From positions 1-64,000 of the forward strand of contig NZ_PEBQ01000030.1 in NCBI RefSeq assembly GCF_002738225.1: a stretch of 64,000 nt of DNA. The letters are read 5' to 3'. Within the stretch, counting starts at the first letter, position 1. The number at the start of each line of letters is the position of its first letter. A program made the translations under genes and the position numbers. A model generated the notes under the pieces. That model was not told the DNA's origin. It saw only the letters and a list, made by a program, of their open reading frames with translations, and searched no databases. Source of the stretch: Acetobacter pomorum. Its GTDB lineage: Bacteria; Pseudomonadota; Alphaproteobacteria; Acetobacterales; Acetobacteraceae. This document shows, in pieces, positions 27,901-37,005 of the stretch.

Positions 27901-29433
27901 ATGAAAACAAAGTGCCTACGTGATGTATGGAAATGTAAAAAGCCGGATCTTTCAGAAAAAAGAAAATCCTTTCTAAAATCAGGGGCTTTGCTTCTTGCTG
28001 GAAGCCTCTTTCTAGGTGTTGCCAGTATTGGCGGGCAAGCCTATGCGCTTGCACCTTCTGCGCAGGCACCACAGGCTTATGTTCCTGCCCCGGCTGATAT
28101 GGCTATGCTATCAGATCTGGAGCAACGGACGTTCCAGTGGTTTTGGGATTCAGCAGATCCAGCTACGGGGCTTGTTCCCGACCGTTATCCTTCCGATCAG
28201 AAGCAGGATAGTGTGGCTTCTGTTGGGTTTGGTCTTACCGCCTATGGCATTGGTGTTAAGCGCCATTACATTACGCGGCAGCAGGCTGTGGCGCGTACAC
28301 TCACAACGCTACGCTATATGTGGAAACTGCCGCAAAATGCGAGCGCAGATAAAGCCTCTGGCTATCACGGGTTTTTCTATCATTTTCTGGATAACCGCAC
28401 AGGCTTGCGTCTGAACCCGGATATTGAACTTTCCAGTATTGATACAGCATTGTTAATGCAGGGTGTTTTGTTCTGCCGTAATTTTTATACGCAGGATACA
28501 GCCCAGGAAAAAGAAATTCGCCAGCTTTCTGACCAGCTTTTCAACAGAGTGGACTGGAAGTGGATGGAACGGCCAGATCATCGGTTAAGTATGGGGTGGT
28601 CACCCGAACATGGATTTCTTTCCAATTATTGGGAAGGATACAGCGAGGGTATGATGCTGTACATTCTTGCTTTGGGCGCGCCTGAACATGGGTTGCAGCC
28701 TGTTTCCTGGCAAGCATGGCTTGAAACAAATGATAAGCGCTGGGGTGAGGAATACGGGCAAACATTTCTAAACTTCGCCCCACTCTTTGGGCATCAATAT
28801 TCTCATGCCTGGATAGATTTCCGCGGTATTCAGGATAACTGGATCAGCGGAAAAGGGATTGATTATTTTGAAAATAGTCGGCGCGCTGTGTATGCACAGC
28901 GGAATTATGCCATATCCAACCCCGGTAAATGGCAAGGTTACGATGCCAACACATGGGGCCTGACAGCCAGCGATGGACCAGGGGACGTGACCAAAACAGA
29001 AAATGGGCAGACACGCCACTTTCTGTCTTACAGTGCGCGTGGTGTGGGGCGTGACTATACGCAGGATGATGGCACCATTGCCCCAACGGCGGCGGGTGGT
29101 TCTGTTGCATTTGCGCCGGAAATTGCCATTCCCACGCTCCGCACCATGAAAGAGAAATACGGAAACCATATTTACGGCAAATATGGTTTTGCAGATTCAT
29201 TTAACCCTAGTTTTCATGATGAAAAGCAGGATTACTGGGCAGATAACACCTATTTGGGGATCGATCAGGGCCCCATTCTGCTGATGGTAGAAAATTGGCG
29301 GAGTGGCCTAGTGTGGGATACAATGCGGCAAAGCACCGTTATCCGCCGTGGGCTACTTCAGGCTGGTTTTCATGGAGGATGGTTGCAGCAGGTTGCGCAA
29401 CAGCCTGCATCGGTAGTGCGGCGTAAAGGTTGA
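27901..29433 (+). CDS. Secreted glucoamylase-like hydrolase (PF10091 type, GH144-related)
   Basis: An exported protein of about 510 residues with an N-terminal membrane/signal segment (about 28-52, ending YALA). The remainder matches the glycoamylase-like conserved domain: LSDLEQRTFQWFWDSADP, then GLTAYGIGVKRHYITRQQA, LSMGWSPEHGFLSNYWEGYSE split across its conserved Trp/Glu cluster, and PLFGHQYSHAWIDFRG. Relatives characterised so far (GH144) cleave beta-1,2-glucans; many are still named glucoamylase. Its own substrate is not shown. The start is taken at ATG 27901; a TTG at 27892 is in frame. The 225 bases upstream hold no feature I can support. Confidence 0.82.
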   Translation: MKTKCLRDVWKCKKPDLSEKRKSFLKSGALLLAGSLFLGVASIGGQAYALAPSAQAPQAYVPAPADMAMLSDLEQRTFQWFWDSADPATGLVPDRYPSDQKQDSVASVGFGLTAYGIGVKRHYITRQQAVARTLTTLRYMWKLPQNASADKASGYHGFFYHFLDNRTGLRLNPDIELSSIDTALLMQGVLFCRNFYTQDTAQEKEIRQLSDQLFNRVDWKWMERPDHRLSMGWSPEHGFLSNYWEGYSEGMMLYILALGAPEHGLQPVSWQAWLETNDKRWGEEYGQTFLNFAPLFGHQYSHAWIDFRGIQDNWISGKGIDYFENSRRAVYAQRNYAISNPGKWQGYDANTWGLTASDGPGDVTKTENGQTRHFLSYSARGVGRDYTQDDGTIAPTAAGGSVAFAPEIAIPTLRTMKEKYGNHIYGKYGFADSFNPSFHDEKQDYWADNTYLGIDQGPILLMVENWRSGLVWDTMRQSTVIRRGLLQAGFHGGWLQQVAQQPASVVRRKG

Positions 29434-29446
29434 TAATGAAAAAAGT

Positions 29447-29490
29447 GCCTCTCTCTTTTCCAATATTTTAAAAGAGAGAGGCCTATTTTT
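29447..29490. terminator. Intrinsic terminator between glucan hydrolase and VOC gene
   Basis: The 13-bp stem GCCTCTCTCTTTT / AAAAGAGAGAGGC ends in TATTTTT on plus. The A-run before the stem gives a T-run for the minus-strand gene, so it can act both ways. Confidence 0.88.
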
Positions 29491-29881
29491 AACCTTGATA
29501 AGATGCAATTTCGATCAGATTTTCATCCGGATCGTGGCAGTAAACAGAGGTAATTGGCCCCAATGCGCCCAAGCGTGCTACGGGGCCTTCTACAATGGTC
29601 ACACCACAGGTTTTAAGATGTTCGCACACATCTTCACTGGTAATGGCAGTTACAAAACATAAATCGTTTCCGCCAGGCAGGGCATGAGTGGCTGTTTCCC
29701 ACCCGGTGGCATTGTAGGGCCGCAAGTTAAGTTTTTGGCCCCCAAAGCGTAGTGCCGTGCGATTATTACGGCCATATTCTTCCCGATCCATGCCCAGCAC
29801 GCGCTGGAACCAGGAAGCAGAAATTTCTACATCTCTTACGGTCAGGACCACATGGTCTAGCCGATCTACTGTAAAGCGCAT
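29489..29881 (-). CDS. VOC (glyoxalase/dioxygenase fold) family protein
   Basis: A 130-residue vicinal oxygen chelate protein with two beta-alpha-beta modules. LDHVVLTVRDVEISASWFQRVLGM supplies the first metal-type His, shown here as LDHVVLTVRDVE then ISASWFQRVLGM; GGNDLCFVT and the closing DPDENLIEIASYQG supply the later positions, including the terminal Glu. The substrate is unknown. It most resembles the small group sometimes annotated as virulence protein or glyoxalase. It lies 60 bases after the fumarase gene, with a strong inverted repeat between them. Confidence 0.8.
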   Translation of the reverse strand: MRFTVDRLDHVVLTVRDVEISASWFQRVLGMDREEYGRNNRTALRFGGQKLNLRPYNATGWETATHALPGGNDLCFVTAITSEDVCEHLKTCGVTIVEGPVARLGALGPITSVYCHDPDENLIEIASYQG

Positions 29882-29906
29882 GAAACCGCATCGCTCCCTT
29901 GCTGTT

Positions 29907-29929
29907 GGCCCCTTTATTGCAAAGGGGCC
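29907..29929. terminator. Hairpin between fumarase and VOC gene
   Basis: GGCCCCTTT and AAAGGGGCC form a perfect 9-bp stem with a 5-base loop just after the fumarase stop. No T-run follows on the minus strand, so it may attenuate or stabilise rather than terminate. Confidence 0.5.
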
Positions 29930-29941
29930 AAGGCTGTTGCC

Positions 29942-31594
29942 TTACAGCTCAGCGTAGAAGTCGTTGCCTTTATCATCAATAACAATAAATGCCGGAAAAT
30001 CTTCTACTTCAATTTTCCATACGGCTTCCATGCCCAGTTCAGGGTATTCAAGCACTTCCACCTTGCGGATGCAGTCTTTGGCAAGGCGGGCCGCCGGACC
30101 ACCAACAGACCCCAGATAGAAGCCACCATATTTCTGGCAGGCATCCTTCACGGCCTTGGAGCGGTTGCCCTTGGCTAGCATGACATAAGATCCGCCATTG
30201 GCCTGTAGCTCCGCTACGTAGGAATCCATGCGGCCAGCCGTTGTGGGGCCAAAGGAACCTGTGGGCATGCCAGCAGGCGTTTTGGCTGGCCCAGCGTAAT
30301 AGACGGGATGATCTTTTAGATACTGCGGCAGCCCTTCACCTTTTTGTAGGCGTTCGCGGAATTTGGCGTGGGCAATATCACGCGCAACAACCATGGTCCC
30401 TGTAAGTGCCAGACGGGTTTTGACAGGATATTTGGAAAGCTCCTTACGGATTTCATCCATCGGCCGGTTCAGGTCGATCTTGATGGCTTCACCTTCCAGA
30501 TGTTCATCCGTGGTTTCTGGCAGGAAGCGTGCGGGGTCATGCTCCAACTGTTCCAGAAAGAAACCTTCCGCTGTCACGCGGGCCTTGATCTGCCGATCTG
30601 CCGAGCAGGAAACGCCAATGCCAACAGGCAGTGATGCACCATGGCGGGGCAGGCGGATAACGCGCACATCATGGCAGAAATATTTGCCGCCAAACTGAGC
30701 GCCAATTCCCAGCTTGCGGGTAAGTTCCAGCACCTTCTGTTCCATATCGACATCACGGAAGGCGTGACCGGTCATATCCCCTTTGGTTGGCAGGGAATCA
30801 TACCAGTGGGTAGATGCCAGCTTAACTGTTTTCAGTGTTTGTTCGGCAGACATGCCACCAATAACAATAGCCAGATGGTATGGCGGGCAGGCGGAAGTGC
30901 CAAGTGTTTTGATCTTGGTATCCAGCCAGTCCAGCAATTGCTGTTCAGACCCCAGCAGAGCGCGTGTTTCCTGGAACAGGAAGGTTTTGTTGGCAGACCC
31001 ACCGCCCTTGGCCACAAACATCAGATCCATCTGCTCATCATGCTCACCAGCGGGGCTGGCGAAAAGATCGCACTGAACGGGCAGATTGGTGCCGGTATTT
31101 TTTTCATCAAACATGGTGAGCGGCGCCATCTGGGAATAGCGCAGATTGGTGCGTGTATATGTTTCGTACACACCCTTGGAGAAGGCAACTTCCTCGTTCC
31201 CTTCCACCCAGACACGCTGGCCTTTTTTGCCAAACACAATGGCGGTGCCGGTATCCTGACACATGGGCAACACACCGCCAGCGGCAATACAGGCGTTTTT
31301 CAGCAGATCAAGCGCCACAAAGCGATCATTGTCTGAAGCTTCTGGGTCTTTCAGAATAGAAGCAAGCTGCGCTAGGTGGGCGGGGCGCAAAAAATGCGCC
31401 ACTTCATGAAACGCCTGTGCTGTCAGCTCTGTAAGGGATTCGGGCGTAACATGCAGCACGGTTTTGCCACCGCACTGTGATGTGCTTACACCGGCAAGAT
31501 CCAGCTTGCGATAGGTGGTTTTATCCTCCCCCATCGGAAACAGGGGAGAATAGGCAAATTCCGGCACCGGGGGGCGAGGGGGCTGGCTGGTCAT
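29942..31594 (-). CDS. Fumarate hydratase, class I (Fe-S)
   Basis: The oxygen-sensitive [4Fe-4S] fumarase hydrates fumarate to malate in the TCA cycle. The 550 residues contain the fused alpha and beta domains of FumA-type enzymes. The cluster Cys positions lie in [10 protein letters not shown], in [14 protein letters not shown] and in [12 protein letters not shown]. The beta-domain segments are [13 protein letters not shown] and [15 protein letters not shown]. It is the only fumarase visible here. A small GC hairpin (about 31621-31640) separates it from sspB, 45 bases upstream. Confidence 0.94.
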   Translation of the reverse strand: MTSQPPRPPVPEFAYSPLFPMGEDKTTYRKLDLAGVSTSQCGGKTVLHVTPESLTELTAQAFHEVAHFLRPAHLAQLASILKDPEASDNDRFVALDLLKNACIAAGGVLPMCQDTGTAIVFGKKGQRVWVEGNEEVAFSKGVYETYTRTNLRYSQMAPLTMFDEKNTGTNLPVQCDLFASPAGEHDEQMDLMFVAKGGGSANKTFLFQETRALLGSEQQLLDWLDTKIKTLGTSACPPYHLAIVIGGMSAEQTLKTVKLASTHWYDSLPTKGDMTGHAFRDVDMEQKVLELTRKLGIGAQFGGKYFCHDVRVIRLPRHGASLPVGIGVSCSADRQIKARVTAEGFFLEQLEHDPARFLPETTDEHLEGEAIKIDLNRPMDEIRKELSKYPVKTRLALTGTMVVARDIAHAKFRERLQKGEGLPQYLKDHPVYYAGPAKTPAGMPTGSFGPTTAGRMDSYVAELQANGGSYVMLAKGNRSKAVKDACQKYGGFYLGSVGGPAARLAKDCIRKVEVLEYPELGMEAVWKIEVEDFPAFIVIDDKGNDFYAEL

Positions 31595-31640
31595 TTCTTC
31601 GTGTCTTCTCCGTCAACCTGGCCCCGTTTGCGCCGGGGCT

Positions 31641-32180
31641 TCAGGCGGGTGATGGTCCTTTCTTACGGAAAGCGTCAAGACTCACGACCTGTGAGGACGA
31701 GTCGCTTTCCTCTGGCTCGCTCTGTTCGGGCTGGCCAGTGGTGGGTTCTTCCGGTGTGGTGGCTTCCTCCATGGGCTCCGTGGCTGCAAAATGCAGGCTG
31801 AACCTTATTGCAGGATCAGCAAACCCAGTAATGGCCTGCACGGGAATAACCAATATGGAGCCAACACCCCCAAAGGACAGGCCGACAGAAACAGTGTTTG
31901 CTGCACGGTCCACCTTCAGATCCCAGAACTGGTGCTGGAGCACGATGGTCATTTCATGCGGATACTGGGCGCGAAGTCGGGCAGGAATATCCACGCCGGG
32001 AAAATCCGTAAGGAAAGTCAGATAGAAATGATGCTCTCCTGCAAGCCCTTCGCGGCTCACATGTTCGAGCGCATTAAGCATGACACCGCGTGATGCATCA
32101 TTTAGCCAGCGTTCATACGGCAGCAGGCTAGGGGCTGGAAAAAGGGATTCGTCCTGTGTGGGGTCGTGGTCATCAGCCAT
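31641..32180 (-). CDS. sspB: ClpXP adaptor SspB, alphaproteobacterial type
   Basis: SspB tethers ssrA-tagged proteins to ClpXP. The 179-residue product has an SspB fold (about 15-130, with GEHHFYLTFLTDFPGVDIP and VIPVQAITGFADPAIRF), an acidic flexible tail (134-163) and a C-terminal VVSLDAFRKK. That ending is the ClpX-docking type known from alpha SspB. The ATG at 32180 has AAGGAG seven bases before it; a 50-residue upstream extension is spurious. It lies directly downstream of ssrA on the same strand. Confidence 0.92.
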   Translation of the reverse strand: MADDHDPTQDESLFPAPSLLPYERWLNDASRGVMLNALEHVSREGLAGEHHFYLTFLTDFPGVDIPARLRAQYPHEMTIVLQHQFWDLKVDRAANTVSVGLSFGGVGSILVIPVQAITGFADPAIRFSLHFAATEPMEEATTPEEPTTGQPEQSEPEESDSSSQVVSLDAFRKKGPSPA

Positions 32181-32349
32181 ATTATTTGCTCCTTGCCGCC
32201 ACCGGGAAAATCCCGGCTTCTTGATCAGTATTTTATATAACGCAGGGATGCGCGAAAGATCACACCAGCGCAAGCACGCCGGACATGTTTGTTGCAACAT
32301 CTGCCATGCAGACCACAAGATTTGAAGCAAAACTGAATTTGAAAATGAG

Positions 32350-32640
32350 GTGGGAGGGCTTCTGTTGCCCGGTGCCCTCCCGAACCGCGCTTATCGCTTA
32401 TGCAGCAACAGCGAGCACCTCAGAGTTATCATTGGCACTTGTAAAAATAGCCCGATAACGGTGGTACAATACCGGGCAAAAAGAATATCTTTACTGCGCG
32501 TGTCGAGCCTGTTTCGTCCCCAGTTGTCCAAACCCTTGTAAGGCTGGATATTTGGTGGAGACGCCGGGTACCGCCCCCGGGTCCACTACGCCTATTCCAT
32601 ATTCCGTTTATTGCCATAGTCAGAAGCGAACTCCTAACAC
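32350..32640 (-). ncRNA. ssrA: tmRNA, circularly permuted two-piece form
   Basis: Read on the minus strand, the acceptor piece comes first and ends with T-stem CCGGG/CCCGG, CGTCTCC and ACCA (mature 3' end at 32553). An intervening 31-base segment is followed by the coding piece, starting GGGGACG at 32521. GGGGACG pairs with CGTCTCC to rebuild the acceptor stem. The tag frame (32436-32398) encodes ANDNSEVLAVAA and a TAA stop, so with the charged alanine the tag is AANDNSEVLAVAA. A GGGAGGGC/GCCCTCCC stem (32381-32352) closes the coding piece. The T-loop reads GGCGGTA, not the usual TTCGANT. The outer ends are approximate. Confidence 0.92.
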
Positions 32641-32644
32641 TCCA

Positions 32645-32673
32645 AACATAGGCAGGAGTGCAAGGGTGCGCAA
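32645..32673 (-). promoter_or_regulatory. Candidate ssrA promoter
   Basis: On the minus strand TTGCGC and TATGTT are spaced 17 bases apart and would start transcription near 32638, just before the tmRNA acceptor piece. The match to consensus is partial. Confidence 0.45.
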
Positions 32674-32788
32674 GGTGTTTACGGTAAGAAAATTACAACG
32701 TGTGGCACTGGTATCTGCGGGCTGGTATCTGGGGGGTGCTATGGAGTATGGAGGTCTGAATTCAGACCACGGTTAGGAACAAAGCGGC

Positions 32789-33697
32789 ATGGCACTGACG
32801 GAAGAACAGCGGGCAGAAATTGCAGCCCACGGGCAGGAAACCTTTGCGACACGCAGGCCCACCGTGCCAGCGCTGGAAGCCATGCTGTATGAACCGCAGG
32901 AAGTGCTGGATCATGGATTCCTGCGTGTTATTGATTATATGGGAGACGATGCTGCCATTGTGCAGGCGGCACGTGTTTCATACGGTCGGGGTACTCGCAA
33001 GGTTTCAGAAGATGCGGGGTTGATCCGGTATCTGATGCGGCATCGCCATTCCTCGCCGTTTGAAATGTGTGAAATGAAGTTTCACGTCAAACTGCCAATT
33101 TTTGTGGCACGGCAGTGGATTCGGCATCGCATGGCCAGCGTGAACGAATATTCTGCACGCTATTCCATTCTAGACAGTGAATTTTACCTGCCAGCACCAG
33201 AGCATATGGCCGCGCAGAGCGAGGTAAATCGTCAGGGGCGTGGGCAGATTCTGGCTCCACAGCAGGCTGCTGAAGTTCTGGATATCCTGCGTGATGATGC
33301 CATGCGGACGTATCGTGACTATGAAAAAATGCTGGATGCAGAAAATGGGTACGGTTTGGCGCGTGAACTTGGGCGCATTAACCTGACGTTGAATACCTAT
33401 ACCCAGTGGTATTGGAAAATAGACCTCCATAACCTCATGCATTTTCTGGCTTTGCGGATAGACCCGCACGCACAGTATGAAATCCGTGTTTATGCTGAAA
33501 TCATGCTGAAAATTTTGCATGCATGGGTGCCGGTAACGGCCAGTGCTTTTGAAGAATATCGCCGTGGCGCGGTCACATTTTCTGCTACCATGATGCAGGT
33601 TCTGCGCCGCATGCTGGCAGGGGAAACCGTGGAGCAAAAAGGTTCTGGCCTGAGCCGCCGTGAATGGGATGAAATGATGCTTAGCCTGAAAGGCTGA
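32789..33697 (+). CDS. thyX: FAD-dependent thymidylate synthase
   Basis: It makes dTMP from dUMP using methylenetetrahydrofolate and reduced FAD. The signature RHR...S is seen as [11 protein letters not shown] (112-122), and the preceding segment [14 protein letters not shown] is typical. The 302 residues fall at the upper end of the family range. AGGAAC lies about ten bases before the ATG. ThyX replaces ThyA in many acetic acid bacteria. A 92-residue membrane protein follows closely. Confidence 0.95.
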   Translation: MALTEEQRAEIAAHGQETFATRRPTVPALEAMLYEPQEVLDHGFLRVIDYMGDDAAIVQAARVSYGRGTRKVSEDAGLIRYLMRHRHSSPFEMCEMKFHVKLPIFVARQWIRHRMASVNEYSARYSILDSEFYLPAPEHMAAQSEVNRQGRGQILAPQQAAEVLDILRDDAMRTYRDYEKMLDAENGYGLARELGRINLTLNTYTQWYWKIDLHNLMHFLALRIDPHAQYEIRVYAEIMLKILHAWVPVTASAFEEYRRGAVTFSATMMQVLRRMLAGETVEQKGSGLSRREWDEMMLSLKG

Positions 33698-33716
33698 TAG
33701 ACAGTATTTTTCAACC

Positions 33717-33995
33717 ATGATGAATGAGCCAGATAAACCAGACACCCCGAAGGAAGAGCTGTCTTTCTTTGAACAGCAGGCACAGGAAAATCAGGACAAT
33801 AAAGCGCCGTGGTATCTTTTGGGTAATGGGCGCTTACCTCCACTGTGGCCTTTTGTTTTAATAGCGGTGGCGTTGTTTGCCATATGGGGTTTTCTGGTTT
33901 TGCTTGCTCCGCCGACTAAAGACAATTGGCATTTTCATTTTTGCGATGATGCGCATGGCGGCGTTAAAAATATCTGTTTAAGGCAGAATTCATAA
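33717..33995 (+). CDS. Small single-pass membrane protein, unknown
   Basis: I do not recognise this 92-residue protein. An acidic N-terminus (1-40) precedes PPLWPFVLIAVALFAIWGF, a clear membrane helix (about 41-64). A short tail follows with HFHFCDD and KNICLRQ, whose two Cys could pair in the periplasm if the N-terminus is cytoplasmic. It starts 19 bases after thyX and may be cotranscribed. ATG codons at 33717 and 33720 are both possible. Confidence 0.6.
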   Translation: MMNEPDKPDTPKEELSFFEQQAQENQDNKAPWYLLGNGRLPPLWPFVLIAVALFAIWGFLVLLAPPTKDNWHFHFCDDAHGGVKNICLRQNS

Positions 33996-34137
33996 ATATC
34001 ATCGTGTGAAAAATGTCTTATCTTAAAATAAGTATCGCAACTTATTCTGGTGTGATGGTTTTTATTAAAGGAACCTGTTGATTGTGCTGATATGTTCATA
34101 AATCTTTTGGAAGCCATGAAATTTAATGGAGTATAGA

Positions 34138-34407
34138 ATGGTCAATTATATCTGGCGTACCTGTGTCATGCTTTCTGGTGTGGTTGTTATTGGAGTGGCA
34201 TCTCCTGCGCATGCAGACACCTTGCGGGAAAAACAGACTGAAGCCTGTAAAGGGGATGCTCTGCGCCTTTGTACTTTGGCCATTCCGAATGAAAAGAAAA
34301 TTACACAGTGCATGGAACGCAAGCAGGATAAACTTAGCCCCAAGTGTCGGGCCTTTTTTAAAAAAGATCCTAAAACTTCCCCTGCACGTAAGACAAAAAC
34401 CAAATAA
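34138..34407 (+). CDS. Small exported cysteine-containing protein
   Basis: An 89-residue protein with a signal peptide (about 1-27, ending SPAHA) and a compact mature part carrying four Cys in ACKGDALRLC, QCMERK and SPKCRAFF. The pattern C-x7-C...C-x-n-C resembles small Cys-rich-repeat periplasmic proteins of alphaproteobacteria. The function is unknown. The ATG at 34138 is preferred because TGGAG lies seven bases upstream; an in-frame ATG at 34126 overlaps that site. The tail is Lys-rich. It is followed by a strong terminator. Confidence 0.65.
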   Translation: MVNYIWRTCVMLSGVVVIGVASPAHADTLREKQTEACKGDALRLCTLAIPNEKKITQCMERKQDKLSPKCRAFFKKDPKTSPARKTKTK

Positions 34408-34427
34408 TTTTTTGTTGGGATGATTAT

Positions 34428-34467
34428 AAAAAAGCGGCTTTCCCTATCAAGAAAAAGCCGCTTTTTT
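34428..34467. terminator. Bidirectional intrinsic terminator
   Basis: AAAAAAGCGGCTTT and AAAGCCGCTTTTTT pair around a 12-base loop between the convergent small Cys gene and the Mrp gene. There are T-runs on both strands. Confidence 0.88.
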
Positions 34468-34487
34468 ATATAGAAAACTGGCTGCTT

Positions 34488-35591
34488 TTATAATTTTGGT
34501 TGCAGCATTTTTGCGACATTATGGGCAATATGGCGCCATGCCTTGGCGCCCTCGCTGTCTGGGGCATCAATAATGCCGGGCACACCTTTATCACCACTGG
34601 CGCGAATATCTGCCAGCAAAGGGACTTCCCCCAGGAAGGGAACCCCCATGGCCTCGGCTTCCTTTCTGGCGCCACCGTGGCCAAAAAGTTCTGTATTATG
34701 CCCGCAATTTGGGCAACAGAAATAAGACATATTTTCAATCAGACCCAGCACAGGCACACGTACTTTTTCAAACATGGTCACACCACGGCGTGCGTCAATC
34801 AGTGCAATATCCTGCGGGGTAGATACAATAACAGCCCCGGTTAAAGGCACTTTCTGGGTCAGGGAAAGTTGCGCATCCCCCGTACCGGGGGGCAGATCCA
34901 CAACCATAACATCCAGATTTCCCCATGCCACATCTGTCAGAAGCTGGTTGATGGCCCCCATCACCATTGGGCCGCGCCAGATCATGGCGGCTTTTTCGTC
35001 TACCAACATGCCAAGGGAAACCGCCTTGATGCCCCATGCTTCAACCGGTTGCAGCTTGCCATCCACTACTTCTGGCTTGCCGGTTGCACCCAACATACGG
35101 TGCAGGGAAGGGCCATGAATATCTGCATCCAACAACCCAACTTTTAAGCCTTCCAACCCCAGCCCGACAGCCAGATTGGTGGCCGTGGTGGATTTGCCAA
35201 CGCCGCCCTTGCCAGAAGCCACAGCAATAATGGTTTTTACGCCGGGAAGAAGAGGAGCATTGCCATCTGCGGGCGTAGTGCCACCCAATGGGCGATGCCC
35301 TGCGGTTTTGGGTTGTGTGGCAGCTCCGGCAGAACGATGTGACGTAAGAATAATACTGGCGCTTTGCACACCAGGCAGTTTTTCCAACTGGCGGGTAGCT
35401 GTATCGCATATGGCAGAAAGTGTTTTGGCATGTTCTCGCGGCACGGCGAATGCTACGGAAAGCTTGCCATCCGTGAGCGAACAACCTTCCAGATGCCCAT
35501 GGTCCAAAAGGCTTTTACCAGTGTGTGGATCTTTTACACTTTCCAGAACATGCGCAACGTCCTGAGAGGAAATGGAGGAAGGTTGGGCCAC
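34488..35591 (-). CDS. Mrp/ApbC-type iron-sulphur cluster carrier ATPase
   Basis: A P-loop NTPase of the Mrp/NBP35 family that assembles and transfers Fe-S clusters in the cytoplasm. The N-terminal MIP18-like domain (about 10-85) precedes the deviant Walker A ASGKGGVGKSTTATNLAV. The family segments VVDLPPGTGDAQLSL and the CxxC pair in YFCCPNCGHN, which binds the bridging cluster, follow. The GTG at 35591 has AGGAG seven bases upstream and gives 367 residues; a longer frame to 35645 lacks such a site. Confidence 0.92.
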   Translation of the reverse strand: MAQPSSISSQDVAHVLESVKDPHTGKSLLDHGHLEGCSLTDGKLSVAFAVPREHAKTLSAICDTATRQLEKLPGVQSASIILTSHRSAGAATQPKTAGHRPLGGTTPADGNAPLLPGVKTIIAVASGKGGVGKSTTATNLAVGLGLEGLKVGLLDADIHGPSLHRMLGATGKPEVVDGKLQPVEAWGIKAVSLGMLVDEKAAMIWRGPMVMGAINQLLTDVAWGNLDVMVVDLPPGTGDAQLSLTQKVPLTGAVIVSTPQDIALIDARRGVTMFEKVRVPVLGLIENMSYFCCPNCGHNTELFGHGGARKEAEAMGVPFLGEVPLLADIRASGDKGVPGIIDAPDSEGAKAWRHIAHNVAKMLQPKL

Positions 35592-35798
35592 AATTTTGCT
35601 CCTGTTAAAGGTGATGAGGGCTGTTGTGTTGGCAACAGCAAGCATGGCTTGCCGTCAAGGGGAAGGCCCATGTGGGAGGCTATGCCGATTTAGCGCATTT
35701 TCTGCGTGTGGCAGATTTTTTCTGGCACAGAACAGATGGGGCCGGTAGATGACGCACATGGTAAACGCAGTGGCGGATGGGATGGTCGGGTGGATAAA

Positions 35799-36965
35799 AT
35801 GACCTCACAGGCTGAAAATACATCTGGGTCTGGGGTTGTGTCTGCACAGCCGTCTAAGCCGGTTGCGGGGCGAGGCCGGGACCATCGGATTGATGCCATG
35901 CGGGGTGTGGCGTTGCTGATGATGTTTATAGACCACATTCCCCAAAATCTGCTCAACCGTTTTACCATGCGCAATATTGGGTTTGCAGATGCCGCAGAGG
36001 TTTTTGTGCTTCTTGCTGGCTATGCATCATGGTTGGCATATGGGCGCGGTTTTAAAAAATACGGCGTGCCAACAATTTTAAAGCGTATTTTCCGCCGTTG
36101 TGTGCAGCTCTACATTGGGCAGACCATTATGGTGGCTGCCTATGTTTTTACTGTGCGGGCATGGCGCCATTTTACCCCGGTTTCTGTTGATTATCTGGAG
36201 CCAGAACTGGCACACGGTATGGGCTGGGTGTGGCGTGTGATGATGTTTGATGCCTTGCCCAGCAATCTTAATATTTTGCCTCTGTATATCGTGCTGCTCG
36301 GAGGGTTTCCGCTTTTTTATGTGCTGATGCGCGTGCACCGTTCTCTTGCGCTTGTGTTGTCTGGTGCCATTTGGCTGTTTGTGAATTTTGATCCTGAAAT
36401 CAATTTTCCCAATTGGCTGGATCCGGACGGCTGGTATTTCAACCCGTTTGCCTGGCAGTTTCTGTTTGCATTGGGGCTTACAGCTTCCGCCGAGACTCAA
36501 AGGCGCGGAGGTGACCTGCCACGTAAGGGGTTACTGGTGGCAGCCAGTGTTCTGTACCTTGTGTTTTCCGCCATTCAGGCTTTTCCGTGGACATTATGGG
36601 GGCTGCCTGATTTCCGGCCATTTGGAGATTCTATAGCGCCAGCCAAAACATGGTTGTCTCCTTTTCGGCTGCTGGATGTTGTGGCCATTTTTTATCTGGT
36701 TCAGTCTTCAGATGCAGCGCGCAAATGGGCGGCAGAAAGTAAATGGGGGCAGATTCTGGCCCGTGTGGGTCGCCATTCTTTGGAAATATTTGTGGTTGGC
36801 ACGGTGCTGGATTTGTACGCACGGCTTATTTTCAGCACGTTTGGTGAAGGGTGGGCCCTGCAGGTGGCGGTGAATATTGTGGGGCTGGCTGTGTTGTTCT
36901 GGCTGGCGGCATGGCTGGATACACGCCGTAACCGACAGCGTGCGGCATTGGCTGCCAGAACATAG
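35799..36965 (+). CDS. OpgC family integral membrane acyltransferase
   Basis: OpgC-type proteins succinylate osmoregulated periplasmic glucans. The protein has a variable hydrophilic start, the conserved RDHRIDAMRGVALLMMFIDH entry to TM1, and about ten membrane helices. EVFVLLAGYASWLAYGRGF and GWVWRVMMFDALPSNLNILPLY are characteristic. The frame is open from a GTG at 35706, with ATGs at 35736 and 35799; the last has GGTGG upstream and yields 388 residues. Seen with the adjacent SGNH hydrolase, a role in glucan or exopolysaccharide decoration is likely. Confidence 0.82.
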   Translation: MTSQAENTSGSGVVSAQPSKPVAGRGRDHRIDAMRGVALLMMFIDHIPQNLLNRFTMRNIGFADAAEVFVLLAGYASWLAYGRGFKKYGVPTILKRIFRRCVQLYIGQTIMVAAYVFTVRAWRHFTPVSVDYLEPELAHGMGWVWRVMMFDALPSNLNILPLYIVLLGGFPLFYVLMRVHRSLALVLSGAIWLFVNFDPEINFPNWLDPDGWYFNPFAWQFLFALGLTASAETQRRGGDLPRKGLLVAASVLYLVFSAIQAFPWTLWGLPDFRPFGDSIAPAKTWLSPFRLLDVVAIFYLVQSSDAARKWAAESKWGQILARVGRHSLEIFVVGTVLDLYARLIFSTFGEGWALQVAVNIVGLAVLFWLAAWLDTRRNRQRAALAART

Positions 36966-37005
36966 GCGCCCTCTGATCTGACGTTAAAAAGAGTAAGGAA
37001 AAATC

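Noticed and set aside
27693..27923. A 76-codon frame upstream of the glucan hydrolase
   Set aside because: No ribosome site, Cys-rich random composition, and it overlaps the start of the real gene.
32552..32776. A 74-codon plus-strand frame over the tmRNA acceptor piece
   Set aside because: It runs antisense to the tmRNA and into the thyX leader, with no protein features.
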